The notes beneath the pieces are model-generated. The model saw only the letters and a program-made list of their open reading frames with translations. It made no database searches and was not told where the DNA came from. This document shows, one piece after another, positions 1 to 9,385 of a stretch of 64,000 nt of DNA. Position 1 is the first letter of the stretch. The number at the start of each line of letters is the position of its first letter. The translations under genes and the position numbers were made by a program. This DNA is from Methanoregula formicica SMSP (GTDB lineage Archaea > Halobacteriota > Methanomicrobia > Methanomicrobiales > Methanospirillaceae). The stretch covers positions 248,001 through 312,000 of the forward strand of contig NC_019943.1 of assembly GCF_000327485.1 (NCBI RefSeq), read 5' to 3'.

Positions 1-94
1 GTACAACGAGATAACGAATATCCGGATCATCTCGCGCTGCAAGACGGCCGACTTCCCGGTCGAGAACCTCCGGGAGGAGCTTGTCTATGTTTAA
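1..94 (+). CDS. atpC: A-type ATP synthase subunit C, C-terminal end (partial, locus 2)
   Basis: Only the last 30 codons lie in the window (reading from base 2), ending in the stop TAA at 92-94. The tail contains NEITNIRIISRCKTADFP, which matches the usual C-terminus of the A/V-type subunit C (d-like) that sits under the central stalk. Its stop overlaps the start of subunit F by 8 bases, and F, A, B and D follow in the order seen in archaeal ATP synthase operons. That placement makes the call fairly safe despite the short fragment. Confidence 0.85.
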   Translation, partial: YNEITNIRIISRCKTADFPVENLREELVYV

Positions 95-407
95 GCTGGT
101 CATCGTGACGGACAGCGACCGGGCATCGGGGTTCCGGCTCGCGGGAGCAGAGGTATACGAGGCGGACGGCATGGAGGAGGCCCGGGCTGCAATCCCTCCC
201 CTCCTCCACAAGGACGACATCGGGATCGTTGCAGTAAATGAGGAGTACATGCTCGGGCTTGACGAGAAGCTGATGGACCGGATCGAGAAGATGCACCGCC
301 CGCTCATCATCCCAATCCCCTCAAAGAAGAAGGAAGTGGACCGGCGGACGTATATCGAGCGGCTCCTCAGAAAAGCGATCGGGTACAACATCGTGCTGAA
401 GAGGTGA
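87..407 (+). CDS. atpF: A-type ATP synthase subunit F (locus 2)
   Basis: A 106-residue soluble central-stalk subunit of the A1Ao ATP synthase. It starts [20 protein letters not shown], matching the family signature of a first beta strand followed by a GFRLAG turn, and its length fits the family (about 100 residues). I chose ATG at 87 over the in-frame TTG at 81: GGAGGAGC lies at good spacing upstream, and the ATG overlaps the subunit C stop, as expected for translational coupling. A second subunit F lies at 63247-63552 and is clearly diverged in sequence, so this is a paralogous complex rather than an assembly duplicate. Confidence 0.95.
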   Translation: MFKLVIVTDSDRASGFRLAGAEVYEADGMEEARAAIPPLLHKDDIGIVAVNEEYMLGLDEKLMDRIEKMHRPLIIPIPSKKKEVDRRTYIERLLRKAIGYNIVLKR

Positions 408-411
408 TGGT

Positions 412-2160
412 ATGATATCGGGGACAATTTCACGGATCTCGGGCCCGGTGATCGTGGCAAAGGGCATGAAGGGGTCCAAGATGTACGACGTGGTGAAGGT
501 CGGGGCCGAGGCCCTCCGCGGCGAGATCATCCGGCTCGAGGGTGACGAGGCAGTTATCCAGGTATACGAGGACACGACCGGCCTGACGCTGGGCGAGGCC
601 GTGGAGAACACGGAGACGCCGCTCTCGGTGGAGCTGGGCCCGGGCCTCCTCTCCTCCATCTACGATGGCGTCCAGCGCCCGCTGCCGGTCTTGAAAGAGA
701 TGAGCGGCGATTTCATCGGCCGCGGCATCACCGCACCGGGGCTTGACCGTAAGAAGAAGTGGGAGTTCTCGCCTTCCGTGAAGAAAGGCGACAAGCTCGG
801 GCCCGGGGACATCATCGGCACGGTACGAGAGTTCCAGTTCGAGCACCGCATCCTCGTTCCCCCGAAAGTCGCAGGCACCGTCACGGAGATCCGGTCCGGA
901 CCGTTCACGGTCGAAGAAATCGTCTGCGTTCTCGACAACGCGACAAAACTCAGCATGATGCATACCTGGCCGGTCCGGATCCCCCGGCCGCACACAAAGA
1001 AGCTCGACCCCCTCCTGCCCCTCATCACCGGACAGCGGGTCTTCGATTGTATGTTCCCGGTCACGAAGGGCGGCACCGCGATGATCCCGGGCGGTTTTGG
1101 TACGGGCAAAACGGTCTCGGAGCAGACACTTGCGAAATGGTCGGACACACAGGTCGTAGTCTACATCGGCTGCGGCGAGCGGGGCAACGAGATGACGGAC
1201 GTGCTCGCGGAATTCCCCGAGCTCGTGGACCCGCGTACACAACTCCCACTCATCCAGCGGACGATCCTGATCGCCAACACCTCCAATATGCCGGTGGCCG
1301 CCCGCGAGGCCTCGATCTACACGGGCATCACCATTGCGGAATACTTCCGGGACATGGGGTATGACGTGGCGCTGCTGGCCGATTCGACCTCACGCTGGGG
1401 CGAGGCGCTGCGTGAAGTCTCGGGCCGGCTCGAAGAGATGCCGGGCGAGGAAGGCTATCCTGCCTACCTCGCCACCCGGCTCTCGGCCTTCTACGAGCGG
1501 GCGGGACGGGTCATCTGCCTCGGGAGCAGGGAGGGGGCAGAGCGGACCGGTTCGGTCACGGTCGTTGGAGCAGTCTCACCGCCCGGCGGGGACTTCTCGG
1601 AACCGATCACGCAGAACACCCTTCGGGTTGTGGGAACATTCTGGGCGCTTGACACAAACCTCGCCTACCGCCGGCACTTCCCGTCCGTGAACTGGATCAA
1701 GAGCTACAGCCTCTACCTTGACTGCATCGCGGAGTGGTACGACAGGTCCATTGCCCACGACTGGCGGGAGCTCCGGGAGCAGGCAATGTACCTGCTCCAG
1801 AAGGAAGTCGAGCTGCAGGAGATTGTCCAGCTCGTTGGCCCCGATGCCCTGCCCGACAGCGAGAAAGCAATCCTCGAGGTGACACGGATGATCCGCGAAG
1901 ATTTCCTCCAGCAGAGCGCGTACAGCGACACCGACTCGTTCTGTCCCGTGGAGAAACAGTACATGATGCTGAAGGTGATCATGACCTACTACGAGCAGGT
2001 GAACCTGGCAATGAACCGGGGCGTAAGCCTGCGGCAGGTGCAGGCGCTCCCGCTCCGGGCAACCATCGGGAGGATGAAAGAGGCGGCCGATGCGGAAGCG
2101 GTCCGGAAGATGATCGATGAAGTGACTGCTGCGGTGTCGCATCTGGAGGTGGAGCGATGA
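412..2160 (+). CDS. atpA: A-type ATP synthase catalytic subunit A (locus 2)
   Basis: Catalytic nucleotide-binding subunit of the A1 head, 582 residues, the normal family length. It has the N-terminal beta-barrel, the non-homologous insertion typical of A/V-type A subunits, a Walker A loop GGFGTGKT at residues 227-234 and the catalytic GERGNEMT motif starting at 255. The loop differs from the widely cited GPFGSGKT of archaeal A subunits but keeps the Lys and Thr that bind phosphate and Mg. The gene starts 4 bases after subunit F and overlaps subunit B by 4 bases (ATGA). A second, non-identical A subunit begins at 63543. Confidence 0.97.
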   Translation: MISGTISRISGPVIVAKGMKGSKMYDVVKVGAEALRGEIIRLEGDEAVIQVYEDTTGLTLGEAVENTETPLSVELGPGLLSSIYDGVQRPLPVLKEMSGDFIGRGITAPGLDRKKKWEFSPSVKKGDKLGPGDIIGTVREFQFEHRILVPPKVAGTVTEIRSGPFTVEEIVCVLDNATKLSMMHTWPVRIPRPHTKKLDPLLPLITGQRVFDCMFPVTKGGTAMIPGGFGTGKTVSEQTLAKWSDTQVVVYIGCGERGNEMTDVLAEFPELVDPRTQLPLIQRTILIANTSNMPVAAREASIYTGITIAEYFRDMGYDVALLADSTSRWGEALREVSGRLEEMPGEEGYPAYLATRLSAFYERAGRVICLGSREGAERTGSVTVVGAVSPPGGDFSEPITQNTLRVVGTFWALDTNLAYRRHFPSVNWIKSYSLYLDCIAEWYDRSIAHDWRELREQAMYLLQKEVELQEIVQLVGPDALPDSEKAILEVTRMIREDFLQQSAYSDTDSFCPVEKQYMMLKVIMTYYEQVNLAMNRGVSLRQVQALPLRATIGRMKEAADAEAVRKMIDEVTAAVSHLEVER

Positions 2161-3584
2161 AGGACTCTTCCCTCCTGACCAAAGAATACCGGACCATCGA
2201 GTACGTCTCGGGACCGCTCATCTTTGTCTCCGGCGTCCTTGGCGCATCGTACGGCGAGATTGTGAAGATCACCTTAAAGGACGGCGAGGTCCGGACCGGG
2301 CAGGTTCTCGATATCTCCGAGGAGCATGCGGTTGTCCAGGTCTTCGAGGGCACGCGGGGGATCGATCTTGTCGGGACAACCGCCCGGTTCATTGGCGAGC
2401 CGGCACGGATCACGGTCTCCAAGGACATGCTGGGCCGGATCTTCACGGGCGTGGGAACGCCCCGCGACGGCGGTCCGGAGATCATACCGGAGGCGGTGCT
2501 CGACATTGCCGGTGAGCCAATCAACCCGTCGGCCCGTGACAAGCCCGCGGATTTCATCCAGACCGGGATGTCGGCGATCGATGGCCTCAACACCCTTGTC
2601 CGCGGGCAGAAGCTGCCGATCTTCTCCGGCTCCGGCCTTCCCGCGAGCAAGCTCGCCGCCCAGATCGCCCGGCAGGCAAAGGTCCGGGGCGAGGGCGAGG
2701 AGTTCGCGGTGGTCTTCGTTGCCATGGGGATCACGCACAAAGAAGCCTCGTTCTTCATGCAGGACTTCGAGCGGACCGGGGCGCTCGATCGCGTTGTCTT
2801 CTTCATGAACCTTGCCGACGACCCCACAGTCGAGCGGCTCGCGGCGCCGCGGTGCGGCCTTACGGTTGCAGAGCACCTCGCCTTTGCCCACGATTTACAC
2901 GTGCTCGTGATCTTAACGGATATGATCAACTACTGCGAGGCGCTCCGCGAGATCTCGACCGCCCGCGAGGAGGTGCCGGGCCGGCGCGGGTATCCCGGCT
3001 ACATGTACACCGACCTCGCCTCCATCTACGAACGGGCCGGGCGGCTGAAAGGGAAGAAGGGCTCGATCACGCAGATCCCGATCCTCACGATGCCCGATGA
3101 CGACATCACCCACCCGGTGCCTGACCTCACGGGCTACATCACGGAGGGGCAGATCGTGCTCTCGCGTGACATCTTCCGGCGCGGAGGAGACCCTCCGGTC
3201 GATGCCCTGCCCTGCCTCTCGCGGCTCATGAACCTCGGGATCGGCCCTGGCAAGACCCGCGAGGATCACCGGGGCGTTGCCGACCAGCTCTATGCCAGCT
3301 ATGCGTACGGCCGCGACCTGCGCCGGCTTGTGGCAATCGTGGGCGAGGAAGCGCTCACCGATCTTGACCGGAAATACCTGAAGTTCGCGGATGCCTTCGA
3401 GCGGCAGTTCATCACGCAGGGGGATGAGGACCGGGCTATCGAGACCACGTTTGCGATTGCATGGGACCTCTTCTCGACCCTGCCGGTGGATGAGCTGAAA
3501 CGGATCAAGCGCGAGCACATCGCGAAATATCACCCGGCCGCACAGGAAGTGACTGCGCAGCAGGAGAAGAGCGAAGGGAGCTGA
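2157..3584 (+). CDS. atpB: A-type ATP synthase non-catalytic subunit B (locus 2)
   Basis: Regulatory, non-catalytic partner of subunit A in the A3B3 hexamer, 475 residues, slightly longer than the usual 460. As expected for B subunits there is no Walker A; the equivalent position reads [17 protein letters not shown]. The region [25 protein letters not shown] is the conserved nucleotide-interface segment. It overlaps subunit A by 4 bases and ends just before subunit D, so the genes are one operon. Codon use and GC content match the neighbouring core genes. Confidence 0.97.
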   Translation: MKDSSLLTKEYRTIEYVSGPLIFVSGVLGASYGEIVKITLKDGEVRTGQVLDISEEHAVVQVFEGTRGIDLVGTTARFIGEPARITVSKDMLGRIFTGVGTPRDGGPEIIPEAVLDIAGEPINPSARDKPADFIQTGMSAIDGLNTLVRGQKLPIFSGSGLPASKLAAQIARQAKVRGEGEEFAVVFVAMGITHKEASFFMQDFERTGALDRVVFFMNLADDPTVERLAAPRCGLTVAEHLAFAHDLHVLVILTDMINYCEALREISTAREEVPGRRGYPGYMYTDLASIYERAGRLKGKKGSITQIPILTMPDDDITHPVPDLTGYITEGQIVLSRDIFRRGGDPPVDALPCLSRLMNLGIGPGKTREDHRGVADQLYASYAYGRDLRRLVAIVGEEALTDLDRKYLKFADAFERQFITQGDEDRAIETTFAIAWDLFSTLPVDELKRIKREHIAKYHPAAQEVTAQQEKSEGS

Positions 3585-3590
3585 GCGGAG

Positions 3591-4268
3591 ATGGAGCAGG
3601 TCAAGCCCACGCGGATGGAGCTGATGAAGAAGAAGGCGCAGATCAAGCTTGCCGAGCAGGGCCGCGACCTGCTGCGGGAGAAGATGGACGCGCTCATCCA
3701 GGAGTTCTTCAAGATCCTCTCCAGCGTATCGGACTCCCGCGACGAGCTTGACCAGATCTCCCGGGCTGCCGATCTTGCGCTGATGATCGCGGCCGCAACC
3801 GATGATCCGGTGACCCTGCGTTCTGCTTCGTTTGCCACCCGGCGTTCCATCACGGTCGGCATCAGCGGCAAGAACATCATGGGCGTGCCTGTCCCGGTCA
3901 TCGAGAAGAAACGCGTGTCCAAGAGCATGCTGGAGCGGGGCTATGGGATTATTGCCACGAGTGCACGGATCGATGAGACGGCCGAGCGGTACGAAGTGGA
4001 GCTCGACCTCCTCATCAAGCTCGCCGAGACCGAGACCGCGATGCGCCGGCTCGGGGCGGAGATCCAGATGAACCGCCGGCGCGTCAACGCGCTCGAACAG
4101 ATCCTGATCCCGGAGCTGAGGAGCCAGGCCAAGTATATCAAGAACGCAATTGAGGAGCGGGAGCGGGAGGATTTGTTCCGGCTCAAGAAGGTGAAGAGCC
4201 TCTTAGAGAAGAAGAAAAAGAAGGTGAGGGAGAAGAAGGTGAAGATGGGAATCCAAGAGTCTGATTGA
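3591..4268 (+). CDS. atpD: A-type ATP synthase central stalk subunit D (locus 2)
   Basis: Long antiparallel coiled-coil rotor subunit, 225 residues, matching the family start (TRMELMKKKAQIKLAEQGRD) and the second helix (NRRRVNALEQILIPEL). The C-terminus is unusually basic, with runs of Lys and Arg such as KKKKKVREKKVK. It closes the plus-strand half of this locus. The subunits I and H needed for the membrane part lie convergently at 6714-9000. Subunits K and E are not visible and, if present, must lie upstream of the window with most of C. Confidence 0.96.
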   Translation: MEQVKPTRMELMKKKAQIKLAEQGRDLLREKMDALIQEFFKILSSVSDSRDELDQISRAADLALMIAAATDDPVTLRSASFATRRSITVGISGKNIMGVPVPVIEKKRVSKSMLERGYGIIATSARIDETAERYEVELDLLIKLAETETAMRRLGAEIQMNRRRVNALEQILIPELRSQAKYIKNAIEEREREDLFRLKKVKSLLEKKKKKVREKKVKMGIQESD

Positions 4269-4382
4269 GACACTTTCATACTGTGGACTGCTATTTTTAT
4301 ATTCGTTAAAATTATGCTTCTTTAACGAGGTACAAAAAAGTATAAAAAAAATCTGATAATGATCAGATATCGAGGATATTGC
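4269..4382 (+). promoter_or_regulatory. AT-rich spacer with probable TATA box before the TcmP gene
   Basis: An abrupt switch to AT-rich sequence follows the subunit D stop. TTTTTATATTC near 4291-4302 could serve as a TATA element. A ribosome-binding site GAGG at 4372-4375 lies 7 bases before ATG 4383. This composition break marks the left edge of the two-gene module inserted between the ATP synthase gene halves. Confidence 0.45.
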
Positions 4383-5513
4383 ATGGAATTAACTGATTTT
4401 TTTGAGGAACAAAGACAGCAATCTTTGATAAAAACTGAGATTGTCCGTAAATATTTTTGGGCGTGGTCAAAGGTAATTATTCCATCAGCAAAAAAATACA
4501 GTGGAAAGATCGCTTACATCGATCTATTTGCTGGTCCTGGGTTTTATGGGGATGGATCAAAATCTACACCGATTCTCATATTAGAGAGAGCAATTCAGGA
4601 ATTTGATTTAAGAAATATGTTAGTCGCGTTGTTTAATGATGCAAATCCTGAGCACGCCACATCATTAGCACGAGCAATCAATTCCTTACCAGGAATTGAG
4701 TCTCTAAAATATCGGCCTACTGTTTGTAATGATGAAGTTGATATTGGCTTTGAAAAGGTCTTCTCCGATAAGAATCTCGTCCCGACACTCCTTTTTCTTG
4801 ATCCTTGGGGTTACAAGGGATTATCCATAGATTTGATAGGATCTGTACTCAAAAACTGGGGGTGTGATTGTATCCTTTTCTTTAATTACAATCGAATACA
4901 GGTCAGCCTCACAAATCCGAAAGTAACTGAACACATGGATGCACTTTTCGGAAAGGAGCGTGCTGAGAAACTGAAGGGTCAATTGGATGCAGTACCTGCT
5001 GAAGAAAAAGAATTGACTATCATTGAGGCAGTGACAGAAGCTCTTCATGATGCAGGTGCAACATACGTCCTACCTTTTTGTTTTAAAGATGACCATCGGC
5101 ATTGTACGAGTCATCATCTAATTCTGGCCACAAAACATCCTCGTGGTTATCAGATAATGAAGGATATTATGGCGAAAGAAAGCTCCAGCGATATTCAGGG
5201 TGTTCCCTCGTTTGAATATAATCCGGCAACAATCAGACAAATGTTACTCTATGAATACTCTCGTCCGATTGAGGATCTTGAAGAGATGTTACTCACAGAA
5301 TTTGCCGGGAAAACACAAACTATGAAAGAAATATTTGAGCAGCATAATGTTGGGAAGCGTTTTGTCAGTCGAAATTATAAGGATGCATTGCTTCATCTTG
5401 AACATCAAGGAAAAATAATTACAAATCCTTCCGCAGAGACCCGTCCTCCAAGAAAAGGTATTCCAACATTTGGAGATAATGTGAAAGTAACATTCCCTCC
5501 TAGAGACAGGTAG
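4383..5513 (+). CDS. tcmP: Three-Cys-motif partner protein TcmP
   Basis: A 376-residue protein matching the TcmP family: N-terminal block [20 protein letters not shown], then DLFAGPG at residues 47-53 and a DPWG motif about 90 residues later. DLFAGPG plus DPWG resembles motifs I and IV of class I SAM-dependent methyltransferases, so a nucleic-acid methyltransferase-like fold is likely; that is inference. I chose ATG 4383 over the upstream ATG 4359 because GAGG lies 7 bases before it and family members begin at this point. The gene is AT-rich compared with the ATP synthase genes, suggesting transfer. It is followed 5 bases later by its usual partner, the DUF5131 protein carrying the three-Cys motif. 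Function is unknown. Confidence 0.85.
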   Translation: MELTDFFEEQRQQSLIKTEIVRKYFWAWSKVIIPSAKKYSGKIAYIDLFAGPGFYGDGSKSTPILILERAIQEFDLRNMLVALFNDANPEHATSLARAINSLPGIESLKYRPTVCNDEVDIGFEKVFSDKNLVPTLLFLDPWGYKGLSIDLIGSVLKNWGCDCILFFNYNRIQVSLTNPKVTEHMDALFGKERAEKLKGQLDAVPAEEKELTIIEAVTEALHDAGATYVLPFCFKDDHRHCTSHHLILATKHPRGYQIMKDIMAKESSSDIQGVPSFEYNPATIRQMLLYEYSRPIEDLEEMLLTEFAGKTQTMKEIFEQHNVGKRFVSRNYKDALLHLEHQGKIITNPSAETRPPRKGIPTFGDNVKVTFPPRDR

Positions 5514-5518
5514 TACCT

Positions 5519-6232
5519 ATGGCTCAAAATTCCGGTATCGAATGGACAGAAACAACATGGAACCCGGTCACCGGGTGCTCCAAGATCAGCCCGGGCTGCA
5601 GGCATTGTTATGCTGAGCGGATGGCTCTCCGGCTCCAAGCAATGGGCCAGCCGAATTACCGGAACGGATTTGCGGTGACCTTACACGAGCGGATGCTTCC
5701 GCTTCCTCTTGAATGGAGAAAGCCACGGATGATCTTTGTCAATTCAATGAGTGATCTCTTCCACAAAGATGTTCCGACCTCCTTCATCAGGAAAACATTT
5801 GATGTCATGCGAAAGGCATCGTGGCATACATTTCAAGTTCTCACAAAACGTTCCAATCGCTTCAGAGAGATCGAACAATCGATCGCGATACCGAAAAATG
5901 TCTGGCTGGGTGTCAGCGTTGAGTGCGAGGATTATCTCTATCGTATCGATGAACTCAGAGCAACAAGTGCGCAAACAAAATTCCTCTCGCTCGAACCATT
6001 GATCGGTCCGCTTCCGGGTCTGAACCTTCAAGGCATTGACTGGGTCATTGTTGGTGGCGAGTCCGGGCCCGGGGCACGGCCGATGCAGGAAGAATGGGTC
6101 ACTGATATCCGCGATGTTTGTCTTGCATCAAACGTCCCGTTCTTTTTCAAGCAGTGGGGTGGTGTGTTCAAGAAGCGTGCAGGCCGGATCCTTGAAGGCC
6201 GGACGTGGGACCAGATGCCGGCAACAGTATAG
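5519..6232 (+). CDS. Phage Gp37/Gp68-like DUF5131 protein with three-Cys motif
   Basis: A 237-residue member of the DUF5131 (phage Gp37Gp68) family. It starts [20 protein letters not shown] and carries the defining CX6CX2C motif at Cys20, Cys27 and Cys30, followed by YAERMALRL. Other family landmarks are [14 protein letters not shown] and the C-terminal [14 protein letters not shown] and PFFFKQWGG. The Cys cluster looks suited to a metal or iron-sulfur site, but the spacing is not the radical-SAM CX3CX2C. It sits 5 bases after tcmP, a pairing seen in many phages and genomes, so the two probably act together. The biochemical role is not established. GC content is intermediate between tcmP and the core genes. 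Confidence 0.88.
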   Translation: MAQNSGIEWTETTWNPVTGCSKISPGCRHCYAERMALRLQAMGQPNYRNGFAVTLHERMLPLPLEWRKPRMIFVNSMSDLFHKDVPTSFIRKTFDVMRKASWHTFQVLTKRSNRFREIEQSIAIPKNVWLGVSVECEDYLYRIDELRATSAQTKFLSLEPLIGPLPGLNLQGIDWVIVGGESGPGARPMQEEWVTDIRDVCLASNVPFFFKQWGGVFKKRAGRILEGRTWDQMPATV

Positions 6233-6713
6233 GAAGGAGTCCGCATTTTCCCGACGATGACCGAAGGAGAAATATCTCTCCGAGCTATACTAAGAATCCT
6301 CAGATCGAGACTCTTCAAAAAATACCCGTGACAGGTCACTGACCCGTCACGGATCAGTAGATCATTCTCAAAGAACCCCCTGTTTTTTAAGACTCCCCCG
6401 GAAATCCCGATGAGGGGATTCTCCGACGTGTGACAGGTCGTCAGACTTAGAGCAGGAGAAGAATTCCCAATGAGGGATTCTTCGACGGTGAATTCTGATC
6501 CCACAAGACCCCTTAGGACTAAGTACCCTAAAAAGCAGGACTAATTCGGCAAAAAGCAGGACTAAGTCCCTTATTTTTCCCATTTTTCCGTCGTAAAAAA
6601 TGAGACGTAAATAGCGCTAATACAGCCGCGAAAGTCGGGTCCGGACGTGCTGCTGGTTGTCGGGAAGGGAAAATCAGGGGTTCCGGATCGGGTCCCGGAA
6701 CCGGGATTTCCAC
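6233..6713. repeat. Convergent intergenic region with hairpin repeats (dispersed repeat copy 1)
   Basis: No credible gene lies in this 481-base gap between the DUF5131 gene (plus) and atpI2 (minus). About 6431-6488 resembles the repeats at 23805-23882 and 46836-46922: a GTCAGACTT core, an AGGAGAAGAA segment, then a hairpin ending TTCTTCGAC. A related hairpin precedes it at about 6390-6428 (AATCCC/GGGATT arms). Two short direct repeats AAAAAGCAGGACTAA occur near 6530 and 6555. Confidence 0.6.
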
Positions 6714-8651
6714 TCACTCCCCCTTCTTCTCCCCCTCCCCCGCCGGCCGGGCAAACGGCTTGTACGGCACCCCGCCTCCTTCGTAGAACTTGCTGAAGAA
6801 TTCCACGAGATGGAGACGCATCGAGTGGATCGAAGGAGAGAACATCGCAAGCACGATGTTGAGGGCATGCAGCAGGAGGGCAACGATGATGCCGATGATG
6901 GCGATCTCGAATGCCCCGCCAAGCCGGTTGGCAACGATCGCGAGAATGACCGAGGCCATGCCGATTGCCATCAGCCGGGCGTACGAGAGGATGTTCCCTA
7001 CCGTGCTCATCACTTCGATGGTGCCGAAGATCCCGGCCCCCAGAAGGATGAGCGGCAGGGCAACGATGACAAGAGCGATGGCCGGGTACATGGCAACTTC
7101 CGGCAGGAATCCCGCGAGGGTAGTGATCAGGACGATCAGTGCCACGATCATCAGCAGCATGCCGCACTTCTCGTACAGGTGCTTACGTTTCTTCGTGATG
7201 ACCGCGTTCCGGATGCCGATGACGAGACCGAGGAGGACGTGGATGACACCCAGCAGGATCGCGAGTACGAGCATCGGGATCATCGCGTCCACCCGGTTCC
7301 ACGTGATGCCAAGGAAATGGACCGGGTGGAACCAGCCCATGTGCTCGCCGAAATCGCCGAAGAATTCGCCAAAGAGGTAGCCAAAGAAGATGGCCGGGAT
7401 CGATGAGATGATCAGGATGTCGGCAAGGCTCCGGGCAAATGCCATGGCCCGGAACCTGTGCCGGATCACGAGCGCGAAGGCGAGGATGACGAGCCCGTAC
7501 CCGATGTCCCCGACCATGATCCCGAAGAAGAGCGGGAAGAAGATCGCAAGGATGGGGGACGGATCGAGCTCGCGGTACCGCGGCGGTGTGACAAGCTGCA
7601 TGATGAACTCGAACGGTTTCACCCAGAAGGGATTGTCATAAAAGACCGGGGCACTCTCCATGTCCTTCTCGCTTGTCGGAAGCTCGCAGAGGACAACCCG
7701 ACCGCTGAACCGGGCTTTCAGCTCCTGCTGGGTTTTCTTTACGTGTTTTTTGGGGATCCATCCCATGATCACAAACGCATACTCGGACTGCCCGAAGTTC
7801 CGGTACGCCCCGAGTTCGCAGTGGATATTATCGAGATAGGTTTTCAGGACAACGAGCTCCTGGTACCATGTTGCAGAGAAAGCGAGGAGTTCACGGTCGA
7901 TCCGGGCTATCTCGTCCTGGGCCCGGAGCCGGCTGTCCTCGAGAAGGGCATACATCTCGTAGAACGGTCGGCCGGAATATTCCTTTGGCAGGCGGACCTC
8001 GTTCACGTTCACGGAGTAGATGAAGGAGTGGATCTCTTCGGAAAATTTCTTGGGAAAGACCATGATGGCCGCAAGGGTCTCTGCATCGACCGTTGTTGAG
8101 GTCATCTCGAAACGATCACCCGTGATTGCGAGGAGTTCCTTTTTGATCAGGTCCAGGACATCCTTGTGCTCCTGCTGGATGAGGAGGATCGTGACCTCGA
8201 AGCCTTCGAGCACGGGGAGTTCCTTTTCGATCGGCTGGATGATGTCGAGGACCTTCTCGTACCGGTTCAGGTTTGTTACCGAGAGCACGAGTTCGCCTTT
8301 CTTTGCCGCAAGCTCCCGTGTCGTCGTCTCGAGCGTGTGGATGATCTCGCGGCTCCGGGCAAGGATCTCCTTGTAGGTCATTGACGAAAGGGAAGCCCTC
8401 AGCGCATCCTGGGCGGTTTCATCGTCTGCGGTAATTGGAAGGGTTGAGAGGATTGCGCTGATGGTGGCAAGGACCGAGGAGACTTCTGCCGTCTCCTCCT
8501 GCCGCACGCTGTCAAGGCGGATCTCCTCCTTTGAGACAAGCTCGGTTGCTTTCTCAAGGTGGACCGTGCCTGCCTGGTACAGGAAATCCACTACCTGCCC
8601 GAGATCCTCCCGGGGTCCGACCACCTGGATCCGTTTCATCGCTTGGAGCAT
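6714..8651 (-). CDS. atpI: A-type ATP synthase membrane subunit I (locus 2)
   Basis: The a-like stator and ion-channel subunit of the Ao domain, 645 residues. The N-terminal half is a cytoplasmic dumbbell of mixed helices and coiled coil. The C-terminal half has about eight membrane helices, starting around LAIFFPLFFGIMVGDIGYGL, with the conserved segment VGNILSYARLMAIGMASV that contains the essential Arg. The start at 8651 has GGAGGG a few bases upstream. The gene is the last of a minus-strand group with subunit H and a 65-residue protein, and is convergent with the F-A-B-D half. It is clearly diverged from the second subunit I at 59297-61324. Confidence 0.95.
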   Translation of the reverse strand: MLQAMKRIQVVGPREDLGQVVDFLYQAGTVHLEKATELVSKEEIRLDSVRQEETAEVSSVLATISAILSTLPITADDETAQDALRASLSSMTYKEILARSREIIHTLETTTRELAAKKGELVLSVTNLNRYEKVLDIIQPIEKELPVLEGFEVTILLIQQEHKDVLDLIKKELLAITGDRFEMTSTTVDAETLAAIMVFPKKFSEEIHSFIYSVNVNEVRLPKEYSGRPFYEMYALLEDSRLRAQDEIARIDRELLAFSATWYQELVVLKTYLDNIHCELGAYRNFGQSEYAFVIMGWIPKKHVKKTQQELKARFSGRVVLCELPTSEKDMESAPVFYDNPFWVKPFEFIMQLVTPPRYRELDPSPILAIFFPLFFGIMVGDIGYGLVILAFALVIRHRFRAMAFARSLADILIISSIPAIFFGYLFGEFFGDFGEHMGWFHPVHFLGITWNRVDAMIPMLVLAILLGVIHVLLGLVIGIRNAVITKKRKHLYEKCGMLLMIVALIVLITTLAGFLPEVAMYPAIALVIVALPLILLGAGIFGTIEVMSTVGNILSYARLMAIGMASVILAIVANRLGGAFEIAIIGIIVALLLHALNIVLAMFSPSIHSMRLHLVEFFSKFYEGGGVPYKPFARPAGEGEKKGE

Positions 8652-8676
8652 ACGGCCCTCCTGTCCCTTGTGCCCC

Positions 8677-9000
8677 TCACTGCTCCCCGGTCACGTACCT
8701 AACGATCGCATCGGCAGCAGCGGGAATGTTTTTCTCCGCCCGGGCTATTGCCGCGGCGGTATCCTGCTCTGCTGCCCTCTTCAGCTCTGCGATCTCGGTC
8801 TCGGTCCTCCCCCGTTCCGTCCAGTAGACCTTTTCCGCGGAAGTCTTTGCCAGGCTCTCAGCCGTGCAGACGAGATCATCGGCCTCGCTCTGTGCTGCAG
8901 CGATCATCGCGGCGGCGTTTTTTCTCGTCCCCTCGATCCGGGATCCCAGTTCCTGCTCTTTGTCCCGGATCTGCTGCAGGAGCGTCCGTTCGGTATCCAT
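8677..9000 (-). CDS. atpH: A-type ATP synthase peripheral stalk subunit H/G (locus 2)
   Basis: A 107-residue, almost wholly helical Ala/Glu/Arg-rich protein with coiled-coil pattern (RDKEQELGSRIEGTRKNAAAMIAAAQSEAD). Length and pattern fit subunit H (G in V-type nomenclature), which pairs with subunit E to make the peripheral stalks. It sits 25 bases before atpI, the same H-I order as in the canonical operon at 58981. The primary sequence is barely conserved in this family, so the call rests on length, composition and position. Confidence 0.85.
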   Translation of the reverse strand: MDTERTLLQQIRDKEQELGSRIEGTRKNAAAMIAAAQSEADDLVCTAESLAKTSAEKVYWTERGRTETEIAELKRAAEQDTAAAIARAEKNIPAAADAIVRYVTGEQ

Positions 9001-9013
9001 CTCCCCTTCCCCG

Positions 9014-9211
9014 TTATAGTCCGTGCTTCCGTTTCAGGATCGAGGTCACCCCGCACGAGGGTCTCTGTGCAGGAGACGACTCGTTATCGCCCTGCTCCCC
9101 GGTCCGTAAAAGTCCCTTCGCCTTCAGTGCTGCATCCTCAATCCGCTTGCGGCAGCGCCCGACTGCCGCGTCCTGCAGTGCACCGATCGTTTTCATGAGG
9201 TCCTGTGCCAC
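9014..9211 (-). CDS. Small protein of unknown function leading the atpH-atpI group
   Basis: A 65-residue protein (MAQDLMKTIGALQDAAVGRC...) ending SILKRKHGL. I chose GTG 9211 because GGAGGTG at 9217-9223 lies 5 bases upstream and a TATA box at 9261-9268 would place the transcript start near 9235. Upstream in-frame ATGs at 9256 and 9319 would lie beside or beyond the TATA box. It is the first gene of the minus-strand group and ends 13 bases before atpH. The N-terminal part looks helical and amphipathic (VGRCRKRIEDAALKAKGLL), which could suit a stalk-associated or assembly role; that is inference. I do not recognise a family. Confidence 0.6.
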   Translation of the reverse strand: MAQDLMKTIGALQDAAVGRCRKRIEDAALKAKGLLRTGEQGDNESSPAQRPSCGVTSILKRKHGL

Positions 9212-9258
9212 ACCAGCACCTCCTTCGGAAATGATCAATTGCCTATACCGTGCCATGG

Positions 9259-9272
9259 GGATATAAACCTTG
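9259..9272 (-). promoter_or_regulatory. TATA box for the locus 2 atpH-atpI group
   Basis: On the minus strand this reads AAGGTTTATATCC. It lies about 50 bases before the GTG start at 9211, leaving room for a leader of roughly 25 bases with a strong ribosome-binding site. The divergent DUF1646 gene begins at 9386. Confidence 0.55.
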
Positions 9273-9385
9273 TTGAAGCTCTTCTGTCCATGGCCAATGG
9301 ACGGTAATTCATTAAACATCCTGGGTCAGATGTATAATCATCAACGGGCAGACCGCCCTCCTGATCGGTTTTTTGGAGAGAGAAC

